Shown here in pieces: positions 45,359 through 53,832 of a stretch of DNA of 64,000 bases. Under the pieces are notes generated by a model that worked only from the letters and a program-made list of their open reading frames with translations, did no database searches and was not told the DNA's origin. The stretch comes from Chitinophaga sp. Ak27. GTDB lineage: Bacteria > Bacteroidota > Bacteroidia > Chitinophagales > Chitinophagaceae. The position numbers and the translations under genes are program-made. Position 1 is the first letter of the stretch, and each line of letters opens with the position of its first letter. The stretch covers positions 62,001 through 126,000 of the forward strand of contig NZ_JABAOB010000009.1 of NCBI RefSeq assembly GCF_012726295.1. The letters are read 5' to 3'.

Positions 45359-46930
45359 ATGAGATCAATATTGGATAAAATAATTGCATTCCTGTTCATA
45401 ATAATAGTGATGACGGGATGTTCCAAAAGTTTCCTGGATCGTCCGCCGTTGTCACAAATAAGTGCTGATAATTTCTATCAAAGTACCGGCGATTTAAGGC
45501 TGGCAACAGCGGCATTGTACGCAGGCACACCCTGGGCCGACTGGAACTATAATTGTTATTTACCGGTAGGTGATGTGCTGAGTGGAAATATGGCGGTGGG
45601 CTACTGGGGAGATGCGGTGCAGTTGAATACTTTTACCGTTACCGGCCTCAATGGGATTATGATTTCCAACTGGAAGTCGATGTATAAAGTCATCGCGCAT
45701 TGTAACGTTACCATTAATGCCATTCAGCAAAAAGCGCCTGACTCCATCCCAGCTAAAAACAAAGATGCAGCTATAGCGGAAGCCCGGTTTATACGCGGGT
45801 TTGCCTATTATAATCTCGCGGTGCAATGGGGCGCTGTTCCGATTATTGAAGATAACAGCAAGTTGATTATATCTCCGCTGGTTAACCGGGTAAAGACGGA
45901 AGACGTATACAAATTTGCGATCAACGATCTGACATTTGCGGCCGGACACCTTCCCGCAGCTGATGTGGCGGGGAGAGTTACCACCTGGTCTGCACAAGGC
46001 ATGCTGGCGAAAGTTTATTTAACCGCTGCCGGATTGAACCGGCAAGGTTCCAGGAATCAGCAGTTCCTGGATAGTGCGGCAAAATATGCAGGAAATGTAT
46101 GTAAGAACAGTGGACTGGCATTGTCTGCTAATTATGCCGATCTTTTTAAAACCCAGTTTAATGATAATCCTGAGTCTTTGTTTGCCTTACAATGGGCGCC
46201 AGGTGGCTCCTGGCTGGAAGGTAATATGCTGCAGATCTATTCCACCAGTGCAGAAATATCTGCCAACGGGTCGGCTGGCTGGTTTGGCATAGGGCCAACG
46301 GTAGATATGTACAAGTTATACGCTACAGGGGACTCCATCAGGCGTAAAGCTACTTTTATGATCAACGGCGACTATTACCCGGAGCTGAATGCCGCCGGTG
46401 GCGGATTTAAATTTACCGGATCGTGTGCATTGAAAAAACATATTATCGGCACCAACAAAGATAATAATGCGCCTACCATGACGCAAACAACTTCTACAGA
46501 GCATAACGCATTGCTAAGGCTGGCAGATGTTTATCTCTTGTATGCGGAAGCCATACTGGGTAACAATGCTTCCACAAGTGACGGAGACGCGCTTTTATAT
46601 TTTAACAAAGTTCGCACCAGGGCAGGAATGCTTCCGGCTCCAAAAATAGATGCCGACAGCGTGTTACTTGAAAGAAGAATTGAACTGGCAGCAGAGGGCC
46701 AATATTGGACAGACCTCGTGAGATTGTCTTACTATAATCCGGCAAAGGCGATCAACATGTTAAAGGGTGAAACACGGGTAACCTTTACAATTTCAGGCGG
46801 GGTTTTAACACCTGCCAGTCCATATGGAGTGATTACGCCGCCCACTATCCAGAGCTTTACTTTCCCTATACCTTCTTCTGAGGTGACTGCTAATCCGAAA
46901 CTGCAGGAACCTCCGGTATCATATTATTAA
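45359..46930 (+). CDS. SusD-family surface lipoprotein, second pair of the xyloglucan-type PUL
   Basis: Lipoprotein of 523 residues with lipobox VMTGC (Cys21) followed by SKSFLDRPP. SusD features are AEARFIRGFAYYNLAVQWGAVPII, LLRLADVYLLYAEAILG and ERRIELAAEGQYWTDLVR. The C-terminal tail (NPKLQEPPVSYY) lacks the usual P-x-x-G-W ending. It is encoded 27 bases after its SusC partner and 21 before the next lipoprotein gene. It should bind the incoming glycan at the cell surface. Confidence 0.93.
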   Translation: MRSILDKIIAFLFIIIVMTGCSKSFLDRPPLSQISADNFYQSTGDLRLATAALYAGTPWADWNYNCYLPVGDVLSGNMAVGYWGDAVQLNTFTVTGLNGIMISNWKSMYKVIAHCNVTINAIQQKAPDSIPAKNKDAAIAEARFIRGFAYYNLAVQWGAVPIIEDNSKLIISPLVNRVKTEDVYKFAINDLTFAAGHLPAADVAGRVTTWSAQGMLAKVYLTAAGLNRQGSRNQQFLDSAAKYAGNVCKNSGLALSANYADLFKTQFNDNPESLFALQWAPGGSWLEGNMLQIYSTSAEISANGSAGWFGIGPTVDMYKLYATGDSIRRKATFMINGDYYPELNAAGGGFKFTGSCALKKHIIGTNKDNNAPTMTQTTSTEHNALLRLADVYLLYAEAILGNNASTSDGDALLYFNKVRTRAGMLPAPKIDADSVLLERRIELAAEGQYWTDLVRLSYYNPAKAINMLKGETRVTFTISGGVLTPASPYGVITPPTIQSFTFPIPSSEVTANPKLQEPPVSYY

Positions 46931-46951
46931 AAAACCAAAAATTATTATACC

Positions 46952-48169
46952 GTGAATAAAGTAACATTCCACCATATATATAAAAGCTGGGCGCTTTACA
47001 TACTTGCAATGATTTTTATGGGTATGCCATCCGCCTGTAAGAAGGATGTAACGGCCGGAGCACCGGAAATAACAAGCGTTAGAAACTACGCAGCATCTCC
47101 CGCAGATACCCTTGTCAACACGATCACTACCGGCCAGCGGGTAGTACTGATCGGGCATAACTTAAAGGATGCCGTACAGATATCTTTTAATGGCGTACCA
47201 GCTTCTATCAACAGTGTGCTCTTTTCCGATACCAGTGCTACGGTGCTGGTTCCTGCAGTGATACCATTCCCATCGGTACCTGCGGAAAGTCTGAACACGA
47301 TCCGCTACATTACCCGGCAGGGAGCCACTACGTTCTCCTTCAGCATTGCTGCACCGCCGCCATCCATCACGGCAATTTCCAACGAAAATGCGAACGAAGG
47401 TGATTCTGTGTATATTTCCGGCCTCAATCTGTTTTTTATAAAGCAACTCACCTTCGCCGGCACTGCAATTACTCACTTTGCAGAGTCCAGCGATGGTACG
47501 TCTGTCGGATTTATATTGCCGGCGCTTAGCCAGGCCGGACCAGTAGTAGTTACCACCAAATCAGGAACTGCCACTACTCCCTACAACGTGAATGACGATA
47601 AAACAGGTGTGCTCTGCAATTTTGATAACGTCAATACTTTTAGCTGGGGCACCAGTACCGATAACAGCAGCACCGCATACCCGGGAAACAGGGGCTATTA
47701 TGCCGTATTGAAAAATGATGTATTGCCGGCAGGCGATGGTACCTGGTGGGGTGCTGGTCGCAGTATCAATACCAACGATGTAAAGTGGGTGCCTACCGAT
47801 AGTTTGAGCGTTGCAGTGGATGATTATGCCATTAAGTTTGAGATCAATGTTCGTACCGCCTGGTCCGGTACATCTATTTATGTAGTAAAAGGTTTTTCAT
47901 TTGATTACCTGGCTCGGTATGAGCCATGGCAGGGAGCTGACGGTACGGTTACTCCATTTACAACAAAAGGCTGGCGTACGGTAACAATTCCTTTATCGAT
48001 GTTTAGAACCAATGATGGTAAAGGCACAGCAGCCGGGAGCCTGACTACTTTACTGGGCGCTACAGCTACCGGTGCTGTAAATATCCAGACCAAGAACTTT
48101 TCCGGTTCACCGTCGGCTTCCGGTTTACAGGCGGCTATTGATAATATCAGGGTAGTGAAAATTAAATAG
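46952..48169 (+). CDS. Surface glycan-binding lipoprotein with IPT/TIG-like domains (SGBP-B position)
   Basis: The start is a GTG; no ATG lies between it and the signal sequence. The signal peptide ends MPSAC with Cys29. Two IPT/TIG-like immunoglobulin repeats follow (about 38-130 and 135-215: repeated GxxVxIxGxNL-x-F patterns, VVLIGHNL and VYISGLNL). A C-terminal beta-sandwich (about 220-405) is rich in Trp and Tyr and resembles the glycan-binding domain of SGBP-type proteins. No catalytic motif is present. In the Bacteroides ovatus xyloglucan locus a multi-domain SGBP-B sits in a comparable position next to the BACON-GH5. The product should add a second surface binding site beside SusD. Confidence 0.85.
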   Translation: MNKVTFHHIYKSWALYILAMIFMGMPSACKKDVTAGAPEITSVRNYAASPADTLVNTITTGQRVVLIGHNLKDAVQISFNGVPASINSVLFSDTSATVLVPAVIPFPSVPAESLNTIRYITRQGATTFSFSIAAPPPSITAISNENANEGDSVYISGLNLFFIKQLTFAGTAITHFAESSDGTSVGFILPALSQAGPVVVTTKSGTATTPYNVNDDKTGVLCNFDNVNTFSWGTSTDNSSTAYPGNRGYYAVLKNDVLPAGDGTWWGAGRSINTNDVKWVPTDSLSVAVDDYAIKFEINVRTAWSGTSIYVVKGFSFDYLARYEPWQGADGTVTPFTTKGWRTVTIPLSMFRTNDGKGTAAGSLTTLLGATATGAVNIQTKNFSGSPSASGLQAAIDNIRVVKIK

Positions 48170-48193
48170 CATCAGAAAATTTTAACCAATTAT

Positions 48194-49654
48194 ATGAATA
48201 TGAAAATCAGCAGAAGGTATGCGATGGTGAGCTTACTCTTTTTTGCCGTCACGGCTACGTGCTGTAGTAAAAAGAGTGCTGTTACACCTGAGTTGTCAGT
48301 TTCCTCGTCGGAAATTGTTTTTCAGCCCGATGGAGGCACTACTAACGTATCTATTGCCAGTAACGTAGATTGGAATATTAGTAATCCTGCGTCGGACTGG
48401 ATACAGGTAAGCCAGGCAACCGGCAATAGCGGCCAGGCGGCTGTGATGGTCACCACTACAGCTAATGCTACCGGTGCAAGCCGGTCAGCGGTACTGGTGA
48501 TCAATGCTGGAAACAGCCAGGTGCGCAGGGTTAATATAAAACAGGCCAGCAGCTTATATCCCGGCTATAACACATCACCGGCGCCAGCCGATGCCAGTGG
48601 CATGGGAAGCAATGCCGTGCAGCTGGCGGCAAAATTTAAACTGGGCTGGAATATTGGAAATACTTTAGAAGCCATTGGCGGAGAAACTGCCTGGGGAAAT
48701 CCTTTGATTACGGAAAGTTATATCCAGGCTGTAAAACAACAGGGATTTAACGCCATCCGCCTGCCTTGCTCATGGGACCACTATTCAGATAAAGCTACTG
48801 CCAAAATCCAGGATGAATGGCTCAACCGCGTAAAACAGGTGGTGCAGTATTGCGTGAATAACGATATGTATGTGTTGCTCAATATACACTGGGATGGCGG
48901 CTGGCTGGAGAACAATATTACCAAAGCCAAACAGGATTCTGTGAATGCAAAGCAAAAGGCATTCTGGGAACAAATAGCCACCAAAATGCGTGATTTTGAT
49001 GAGCACCTGATGTTTGCCAGCGCCAACGAACCGGCAGTGGAAAACCAGGAGCAGATGGACGTACTGGCCGGCTATCATCAAACCTTCGTTAGCGCAGTCC
49101 GCTCCACCGGCGGCCGTAACAGTTACCGGGTGCTGGTAGTACAGGGGCCCTCAACAAATATTGAAAAAAGTAATGATTGGATGAATACACTTCCTACCGA
49201 TGCGGTGAAAGACCGTATGATGGTAGAAGTACATTATTATTCTCCCGCCCAGTTTTGTATACTGATGGATGGCGATGCCTCGTGGGGTAAAATGTTTTAT
49301 TACTGGGGCGCCGGCCATCATTCTACGATCGAGCCTGACCGGAACGCTACCTGGGGCGAAGAAAGTGACGTAGATAAATCCTTCAGCCTGGTAAAAACGA
49401 AATTTATCGATAAACAGATCCCTGTAATATTGGGCGAATACGGCACTTATCGGCGCGGTAACAGCAGGTATGTACCTAAAGACCTGGCTACGCATAATGA
49501 TGCGGTAGACTACTGGCTTACTTACGTTACCAAACGGGCAATTGCCAGCGGTGCGAAGCCCTTCTATTGGGATACCGGCGGCGCATTGGACAGACGTAAC
49601 AATACAGTGCTGGATCAGCGCACTATGAATGCACTCAGGACAGGCGGTAACTAA
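48194..49654 (+). CDS. Surface GH5 (subfamily 4-like) endo-xyloglucanase with N-terminal BACON domain
   Basis: Cell-surface endo-beta-1,4-glucanase. The N-terminal signal ends with ATCC (Cys23/24), consistent with a lipoprotein. A BACON domain (about 33-120; LSVSSSEIVF, WIQVSQATG, ending VNIKQAS) spaces the catalytic domain from the membrane. The GH5 barrel (about 140-480) has GWNIGNTLEA, INIHWDGGW-type strands, acid/base E279 in SANEPA and nucleophile E415 in ILGEYG. The BACON-GH5_4 layout is that of BoGH5A, the B. ovatus vanguard endo-xyloglucanase. Its barrel is paralogous to the T9SS-exported GH5 at 27435. It should make the first cuts in xyloglucan for SusC/D import. It lies inside the long operon. 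Confidence 0.93.
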   Translation: MNMKISRRYAMVSLLFFAVTATCCSKKSAVTPELSVSSSEIVFQPDGGTTNVSIASNVDWNISNPASDWIQVSQATGNSGQAAVMVTTTANATGASRSAVLVINAGNSQVRRVNIKQASSLYPGYNTSPAPADASGMGSNAVQLAAKFKLGWNIGNTLEAIGGETAWGNPLITESYIQAVKQQGFNAIRLPCSWDHYSDKATAKIQDEWLNRVKQVVQYCVNNDMYVLLNIHWDGGWLENNITKAKQDSVNAKQKAFWEQIATKMRDFDEHLMFASANEPAVENQEQMDVLAGYHQTFVSAVRSTGGRNSYRVLVVQGPSTNIEKSNDWMNTLPTDAVKDRMMVEVHYYSPAQFCILMDGDASWGKMFYYWGAGHHSTIEPDRNATWGEESDVDKSFSLVKTKFIDKQIPVILGEYGTYRRGNSRYVPKDLATHNDAVDYWLTYVTKRAIASGAKPFYWDTGGALDRRNNTVLDQRTMNALRTGGN

Positions 49655-49669
49655 TAATTAAGTACAAAC

Positions 49670-51610
49670 ATGGTAAATATGAAATTTGCGATTGGAGTTG
49701 TTTTCTTTTTTTCTTTTAATGCGTTGACATCGTTTGCCCAAAAAGTAACGGTGCAATCGCCGGATCAGCGGATCAATGTTGGTTTATTTTCTACGCCGGA
49801 TAACGGTACAGGAGGATGGTATCTTAAAGCATCTTACAATAACCAGGGAAAGATGGTGGAAGTAATTCCACGAATTGATATCGGACTAGTGCGCAGTGAC
49901 CAGGAGTTTTCAAAGGAGCTGAGATTGCTGAACACAGGTAAAATCCGGTTAATCCATGAACAATACACGGTATTGCATGGTAAGAAATCGGTTTGCACCA
50001 ATGACGGAAATGAAGTTATTGTTTCTTTCGAAAATCCTTCCAAAGCAAAAATGAACGTTATCATCAGGGCTTATAACGATGGTGTCGCCTTCCGTTATGA
50101 GTTCCCTGAAAAACAAGGAACGTTTGTGGTGAAAGATGAACTTACTGCCTATGGCATTCCTAAAGAAACAAGCCGCTGGATGGAAAAATGGAATACACCC
50201 AATGAAGAATTTTATACTTCCATGAGTGATAGCAGCATTCAAAAACAGCAATGGTGCTACCCGGCGCTTTTTAAGTTAAAAGATAATGCCGGCTGGTTCC
50301 TGTTACATGAAGCCGATGTAACAGGAACCTATTGTGGTACTAAGCTCAGTAACACAAATGATGCATCCATCTACAAATTGACATTTCCGGATCAGCGGGA
50401 CGGGAAAGGGCTGGGTGCATCGCAGCCAACCATCACGCTACCCTGGCAATCGCCCTGGCGTGTAATCATTGCCGGTACGCTGGCGGATGTGGTGGCATCT
50501 ACATTAACCGACGATGTGGCTGCCCCGTCTGTGGTAAAGCATACCGACTGGATTAAACCTGGCATTGCTTCCTGGAATTACTGGTCTCACAATCACGGCA
50601 CTATGGATTATAAAGTGGTGTGTGAGTTTACCGACCTGGCCGCAGAAATGAGCTGGCCATACACCTTGCTCGACTGGGAATGGGATGCCATGGGCAATGG
50701 CGGAAACCTGGAGGATGCACTCCGATATATCCATTCAAAAGGAGTGAAACCGCTGATGTGGTACAATTCAGGTGGCCCCCATACCGACGTTAGCGCTACA
50801 CCGCGCGACAGGTTATTGACGCATGAAAAGCGGGTAGAAGAATTTACAAAATTGAAAAAATTAGGTATTGCCGGTATAAAAGTAGACTTCTTTGAGAGCG
50901 AGAAGCAGGAGATGATTCAATATTATCTTGATATCCTGAAAGATGCCGCTGCCTTTGAAATAATGGTTTATTTCCACGGTTGCCTGGTACCAAGGGGCTG
51001 GACAAGAACCTATCCGAACCTGATGACACAGGAAGCGGTACGCGGTGCGGAGTGGTACAACTATGACCCCAATTCTACGCTGGCTATGCCGGTACACAAT
51101 GCCATCTTGCCCTTCACCCGCAACGTGGTAGGACCAATGGACTACACACCGGTTACCTTTACCAATTCCCAGCATCCACATACTACCTCCTATGGACATG
51201 AACTGGCATTGAGCATTGTGTTCGAATCCGGTATTCAGCACCTGGCAGACCGCCCGGAAGGCTATCGTGAGTTGCCCGATGCCGCTAAAGCATTCCTGCG
51301 GGAAGTTCCCGCTGCATGGGATGATACCAGGTTACTGGCCGGTTATCCCGGTAAAGATGTGATGCTGGCACGCCGTAAAAATGATACCTGGTTTATTGGA
51401 GGCATTAACGCTGAGATACAGGAAAAGAAAGAGACGATAAATTGCAACTTTCTGCCGGAAGGTATAAAATATAAGCTGACATTAATTAGCGACGGAAAGC
51501 ACGATAAAGCATTTACCACCAGGTATTTGGTGGTCGACAAATCCAGCATGGTAAACGTTCCCGTGCTACGCCGTGGCGGATTTGTGGCAGTAATGAAACC
51601 AATGCCATAA
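49670..51610 (+). CDS. GH97 glycoside hydrolase, probable retaining alpha-galactosidase type
   Basis: Exported 646-residue enzyme; signal peptide ends SFAQ. The N-terminal beta-sandwich (about 25-285) leads to a TIM barrel (about 290-560) and a small C-terminal sheet domain. GH97 splits into inverting alpha-glucosidases and retaining alpha-galactosidases. Here GIKVDFF places D406 at the strand-end position of the nucleophile in the retaining group, and E461 (RGAEWYN) is the candidate acid/base. The Ca-ligand-type acidic residues of the barrel edge (LLDWEWDAMG) are present. An alpha-galactosidase has no obvious target in standard xyloglucan, so either the substrate is decorated unusually or the specificity differs. 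It is co-transcribed with GH5 and GH3. Confidence 0.88.
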   Translation: MVNMKFAIGVVFFFSFNALTSFAQKVTVQSPDQRINVGLFSTPDNGTGGWYLKASYNNQGKMVEVIPRIDIGLVRSDQEFSKELRLLNTGKIRLIHEQYTVLHGKKSVCTNDGNEVIVSFENPSKAKMNVIIRAYNDGVAFRYEFPEKQGTFVVKDELTAYGIPKETSRWMEKWNTPNEEFYTSMSDSSIQKQQWCYPALFKLKDNAGWFLLHEADVTGTYCGTKLSNTNDASIYKLTFPDQRDGKGLGASQPTITLPWQSPWRVIIAGTLADVVASTLTDDVAAPSVVKHTDWIKPGIASWNYWSHNHGTMDYKVVCEFTDLAAEMSWPYTLLDWEWDAMGNGGNLEDALRYIHSKGVKPLMWYNSGGPHTDVSATPRDRLLTHEKRVEEFTKLKKLGIAGIKVDFFESEKQEMIQYYLDILKDAAAFEIMVYFHGCLVPRGWTRTYPNLMTQEAVRGAEWYNYDPNSTLAMPVHNAILPFTRNVVGPMDYTPVTFTNSQHPHTTSYGHELALSIVFESGIQHLADRPEGYRELPDAAKAFLREVPAAWDDTRLLAGYPGKDVMLARRKNDTWFIGGINAEIQEKKETINCNFLPEGIKYKLTLISDGKHDKAFTTRYLVVDKSSMVNVPVLRRGGFVAVMKPMP

Positions 51611-51638
51611 CAAAGGAATGTATTGAAATAGAAAATAG

Positions 51639-53828
51639 ATGGAAATGAAAAGAATAGTAAGGCAACTGGTACTCGGAGTTACTGGCCTGTTGATAGGAGG
51701 TATAGCCAATGCACAACTGGCGGCAAATGGCAATAAACAGGAGGGGAAAATCCGCTCCCTGATCCACCGTATGACCTTGGCTGAGAAAGTTAGCCTGCTG
51801 CATGCCAATTCAAAATTTTATGTGTCAGGTATTAAAAGATTGGGCATCCCGGAGTTGGCAACCAGCGATGGCCCGCATGGGGTGCGTGCGGAAATTAACC
51901 GGCACGACTGGGGATATGCCGGATGGACCAACGATTCAGCCACCTGCTTCCCTCCAGGGACAGCATTGGCGGCTACCTGGAACCCGAAGCTGGCTTATGA
52001 AAGGGGAATAGTATTGGGAGAAGAAGCCCGTTTCCGGAAAAAAGATATTTTACTCGGACCAGGTATCAATATTATCCGTTCGCCGCTTTGCGGACGAAAT
52101 TTTGAGTACATGAGTGAGGATCCGTTCCTCATTTCAAAAATGGCGGTGGCCTATATTAAAGCCCTACAGTCGAAGGATGTAGCCGTAAGTGTGAAACACT
52201 GGCTGGCTAATAACCAGGAAACCCACCGGGATTCTGTAGATGTGCACATGAGTGAACGGGCATTGCGTGAAATTTACCTGCCGGGATTTAAGGCGTCGGT
52301 GATGGAAGGTGGCGCGTATACGGTAATGGCGGCGTACAATAAATTCAGGGGCGACTGGTGCTCGGAAAATGAATACCTGGACAGGGAAATTCTCCGTAAG
52401 GAGTTTGGCTTTAAAGGTGTGCTGATGACCGATTGGGCAGCTGCGCATACAACAGTAAAAGCTGCTTTGGCCGGCCTCGACCTGGAAATGGGAACTGATA
52501 AGCAGGATTATAACGAATGGTATTTTGCCGATCCGTTAATCCAGGCAGTAAAGGAAGGGAAAGTACCTGTTGCCGTGGTGGATGAAAAAGTAGCGAATAT
52601 ATTACGGGTGATGATGGCTACGAAAATGTTTGAGGAAGGAACGCGCGAAAAAGGTAAAATGAATACGCCGGCACATCAGCAGGCAGCATATAACGATGCC
52701 GTCGAAGCAGCGGTATTATTGCAGAATAATAGAAACATACTTCCGATTGATTTCAAAAAAATAAAATCGGTGGCCGTTATCGGCGATAATGCTACACGCC
52801 GGCACTGCAATGGAGGGCTTAGTTCTGAAATAAAAGCCCTGTATGAAGTTACGCCGCTGGAGGCTATCCGGAAAAAATTCGGAGCGGATGTGAAAATTAA
52901 TTTTGCCCAGGGCTATGAGAAACAATCTTCTTTCAAAGAAGGTAGCAATACAGGCCAGGCAAATGCTGACAAGATTGATTGGAAGTTGATTGATGATGCA
53001 GTTAAGGCAGCAAAGGAATCAGATGTAGTAATTGTTTTCGGAGGGCTAAATCACGATTTTGATACAGAGTCTTCCGATAAGCAAAATATGGATTTACCTT
53101 ATGGACAAGAGGTGTTGATCCAGGAAGTAGCAAAGGCTAACCCTAATACCGTAGTGGTTATTATAGCCGGGTCACCGGTAAAGTTATCCGGCATTGTTCA
53201 ACGGGTACCTGCTATATTGTGGTCATGGTTTGGAGGAATGGAAGCAGGCAACGCCGTGGCAGATCTCTTAAGCGGTAAAGTAAATCCTTCCGGCAAACTG
53301 CCATTTACCTTGCCGGTATCGCTGGATCAGTCGCCCGCGCACGCCCTGGGTAATTTCCCAGGCAGAAACCTGCGTGTAAATTATGAAGAAGATATTTTGG
53401 TAGGCTATCGCTGGTTTGATACAAAGAAAATCGTTCCCCAGTTTCCATTTGGATATGGCCTTTCTTATACGGGATTTTCTATTGGTAATTTTTCTGCCGA
53501 TAAAACCAGTTATGGAAAGGAGGAAACGATCCACGCAAAATGTACGGTAACAAATACAGGTTCCCGGGAAGGAGCAGAGGTAGTGCAGTTATATGCCAGC
53601 GATCCGCAGTGTGCTGTGCTGCGCCCGGAGAAAGAATTAAAGGCGTTTGAGAAGATTTTTCTCCGGCCTGGCGAAACAAAGACGATTGAGCTTTCAGTAA
53701 AAGTGGCTGACCTTGCATTTTATGACGAGGCAAAAAGATCCTGGAATGTAGAAGCAGGCGATTTTATTTTACATATTGGCAATTCATCACGCAATATTTC
53801 ATCATCCGTGAATATTTTGGTGAAGTGA
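51639..53828 (+). CDS. GH3 beta-glucosidase (or beta-xylosidase)
   Basis: Periplasmic exo-enzyme of 729 residues; signal peptide ends IANAQ. The N-terminal barrel (about 35-330) carries the GH3 pattern ATSDGPHGVR, GRNFEYMSEDP, KHW and the nucleophile D265 in GVLMTDWAAAH. The alpha/beta sandwich (about 350-590) contains VIFGGLNHDFDTESSDK, and a C-terminal fibronectin-III-like domain ends the protein (about 640-725). In a xyloglucan locus the expected job is removing backbone glucose from oligosaccharides after GH31 has taken the xylose. The fold alone cannot exclude beta-xylosidase activity. Confidence 0.92.
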   Translation: MEMKRIVRQLVLGVTGLLIGGIANAQLAANGNKQEGKIRSLIHRMTLAEKVSLLHANSKFYVSGIKRLGIPELATSDGPHGVRAEINRHDWGYAGWTNDSATCFPPGTALAATWNPKLAYERGIVLGEEARFRKKDILLGPGINIIRSPLCGRNFEYMSEDPFLISKMAVAYIKALQSKDVAVSVKHWLANNQETHRDSVDVHMSERALREIYLPGFKASVMEGGAYTVMAAYNKFRGDWCSENEYLDREILRKEFGFKGVLMTDWAAAHTTVKAALAGLDLEMGTDKQDYNEWYFADPLIQAVKEGKVPVAVVDEKVANILRVMMATKMFEEGTREKGKMNTPAHQQAAYNDAVEAAVLLQNNRNILPIDFKKIKSVAVIGDNATRRHCNGGLSSEIKALYEVTPLEAIRKKFGADVKINFAQGYEKQSSFKEGSNTGQANADKIDWKLIDDAVKAAKESDVVIVFGGLNHDFDTESSDKQNMDLPYGQEVLIQEVAKANPNTVVVIIAGSPVKLSGIVQRVPAILWSWFGGMEAGNAVADLLSGKVNPSGKLPFTLPVSLDQSPAHALGNFPGRNLRVNYEEDILVGYRWFDTKKIVPQFPFGYGLSYTGFSIGNFSADKTSYGKEETIHAKCTVTNTGSREGAEVVQLYASDPQCAVLRPEKELKAFEKIFLRPGETKTIELSVKVADLAFYDEAKRSWNVEAGDFILHIGNSSRNISSSVNILVK

Positions 53829-53832
53829 AATA

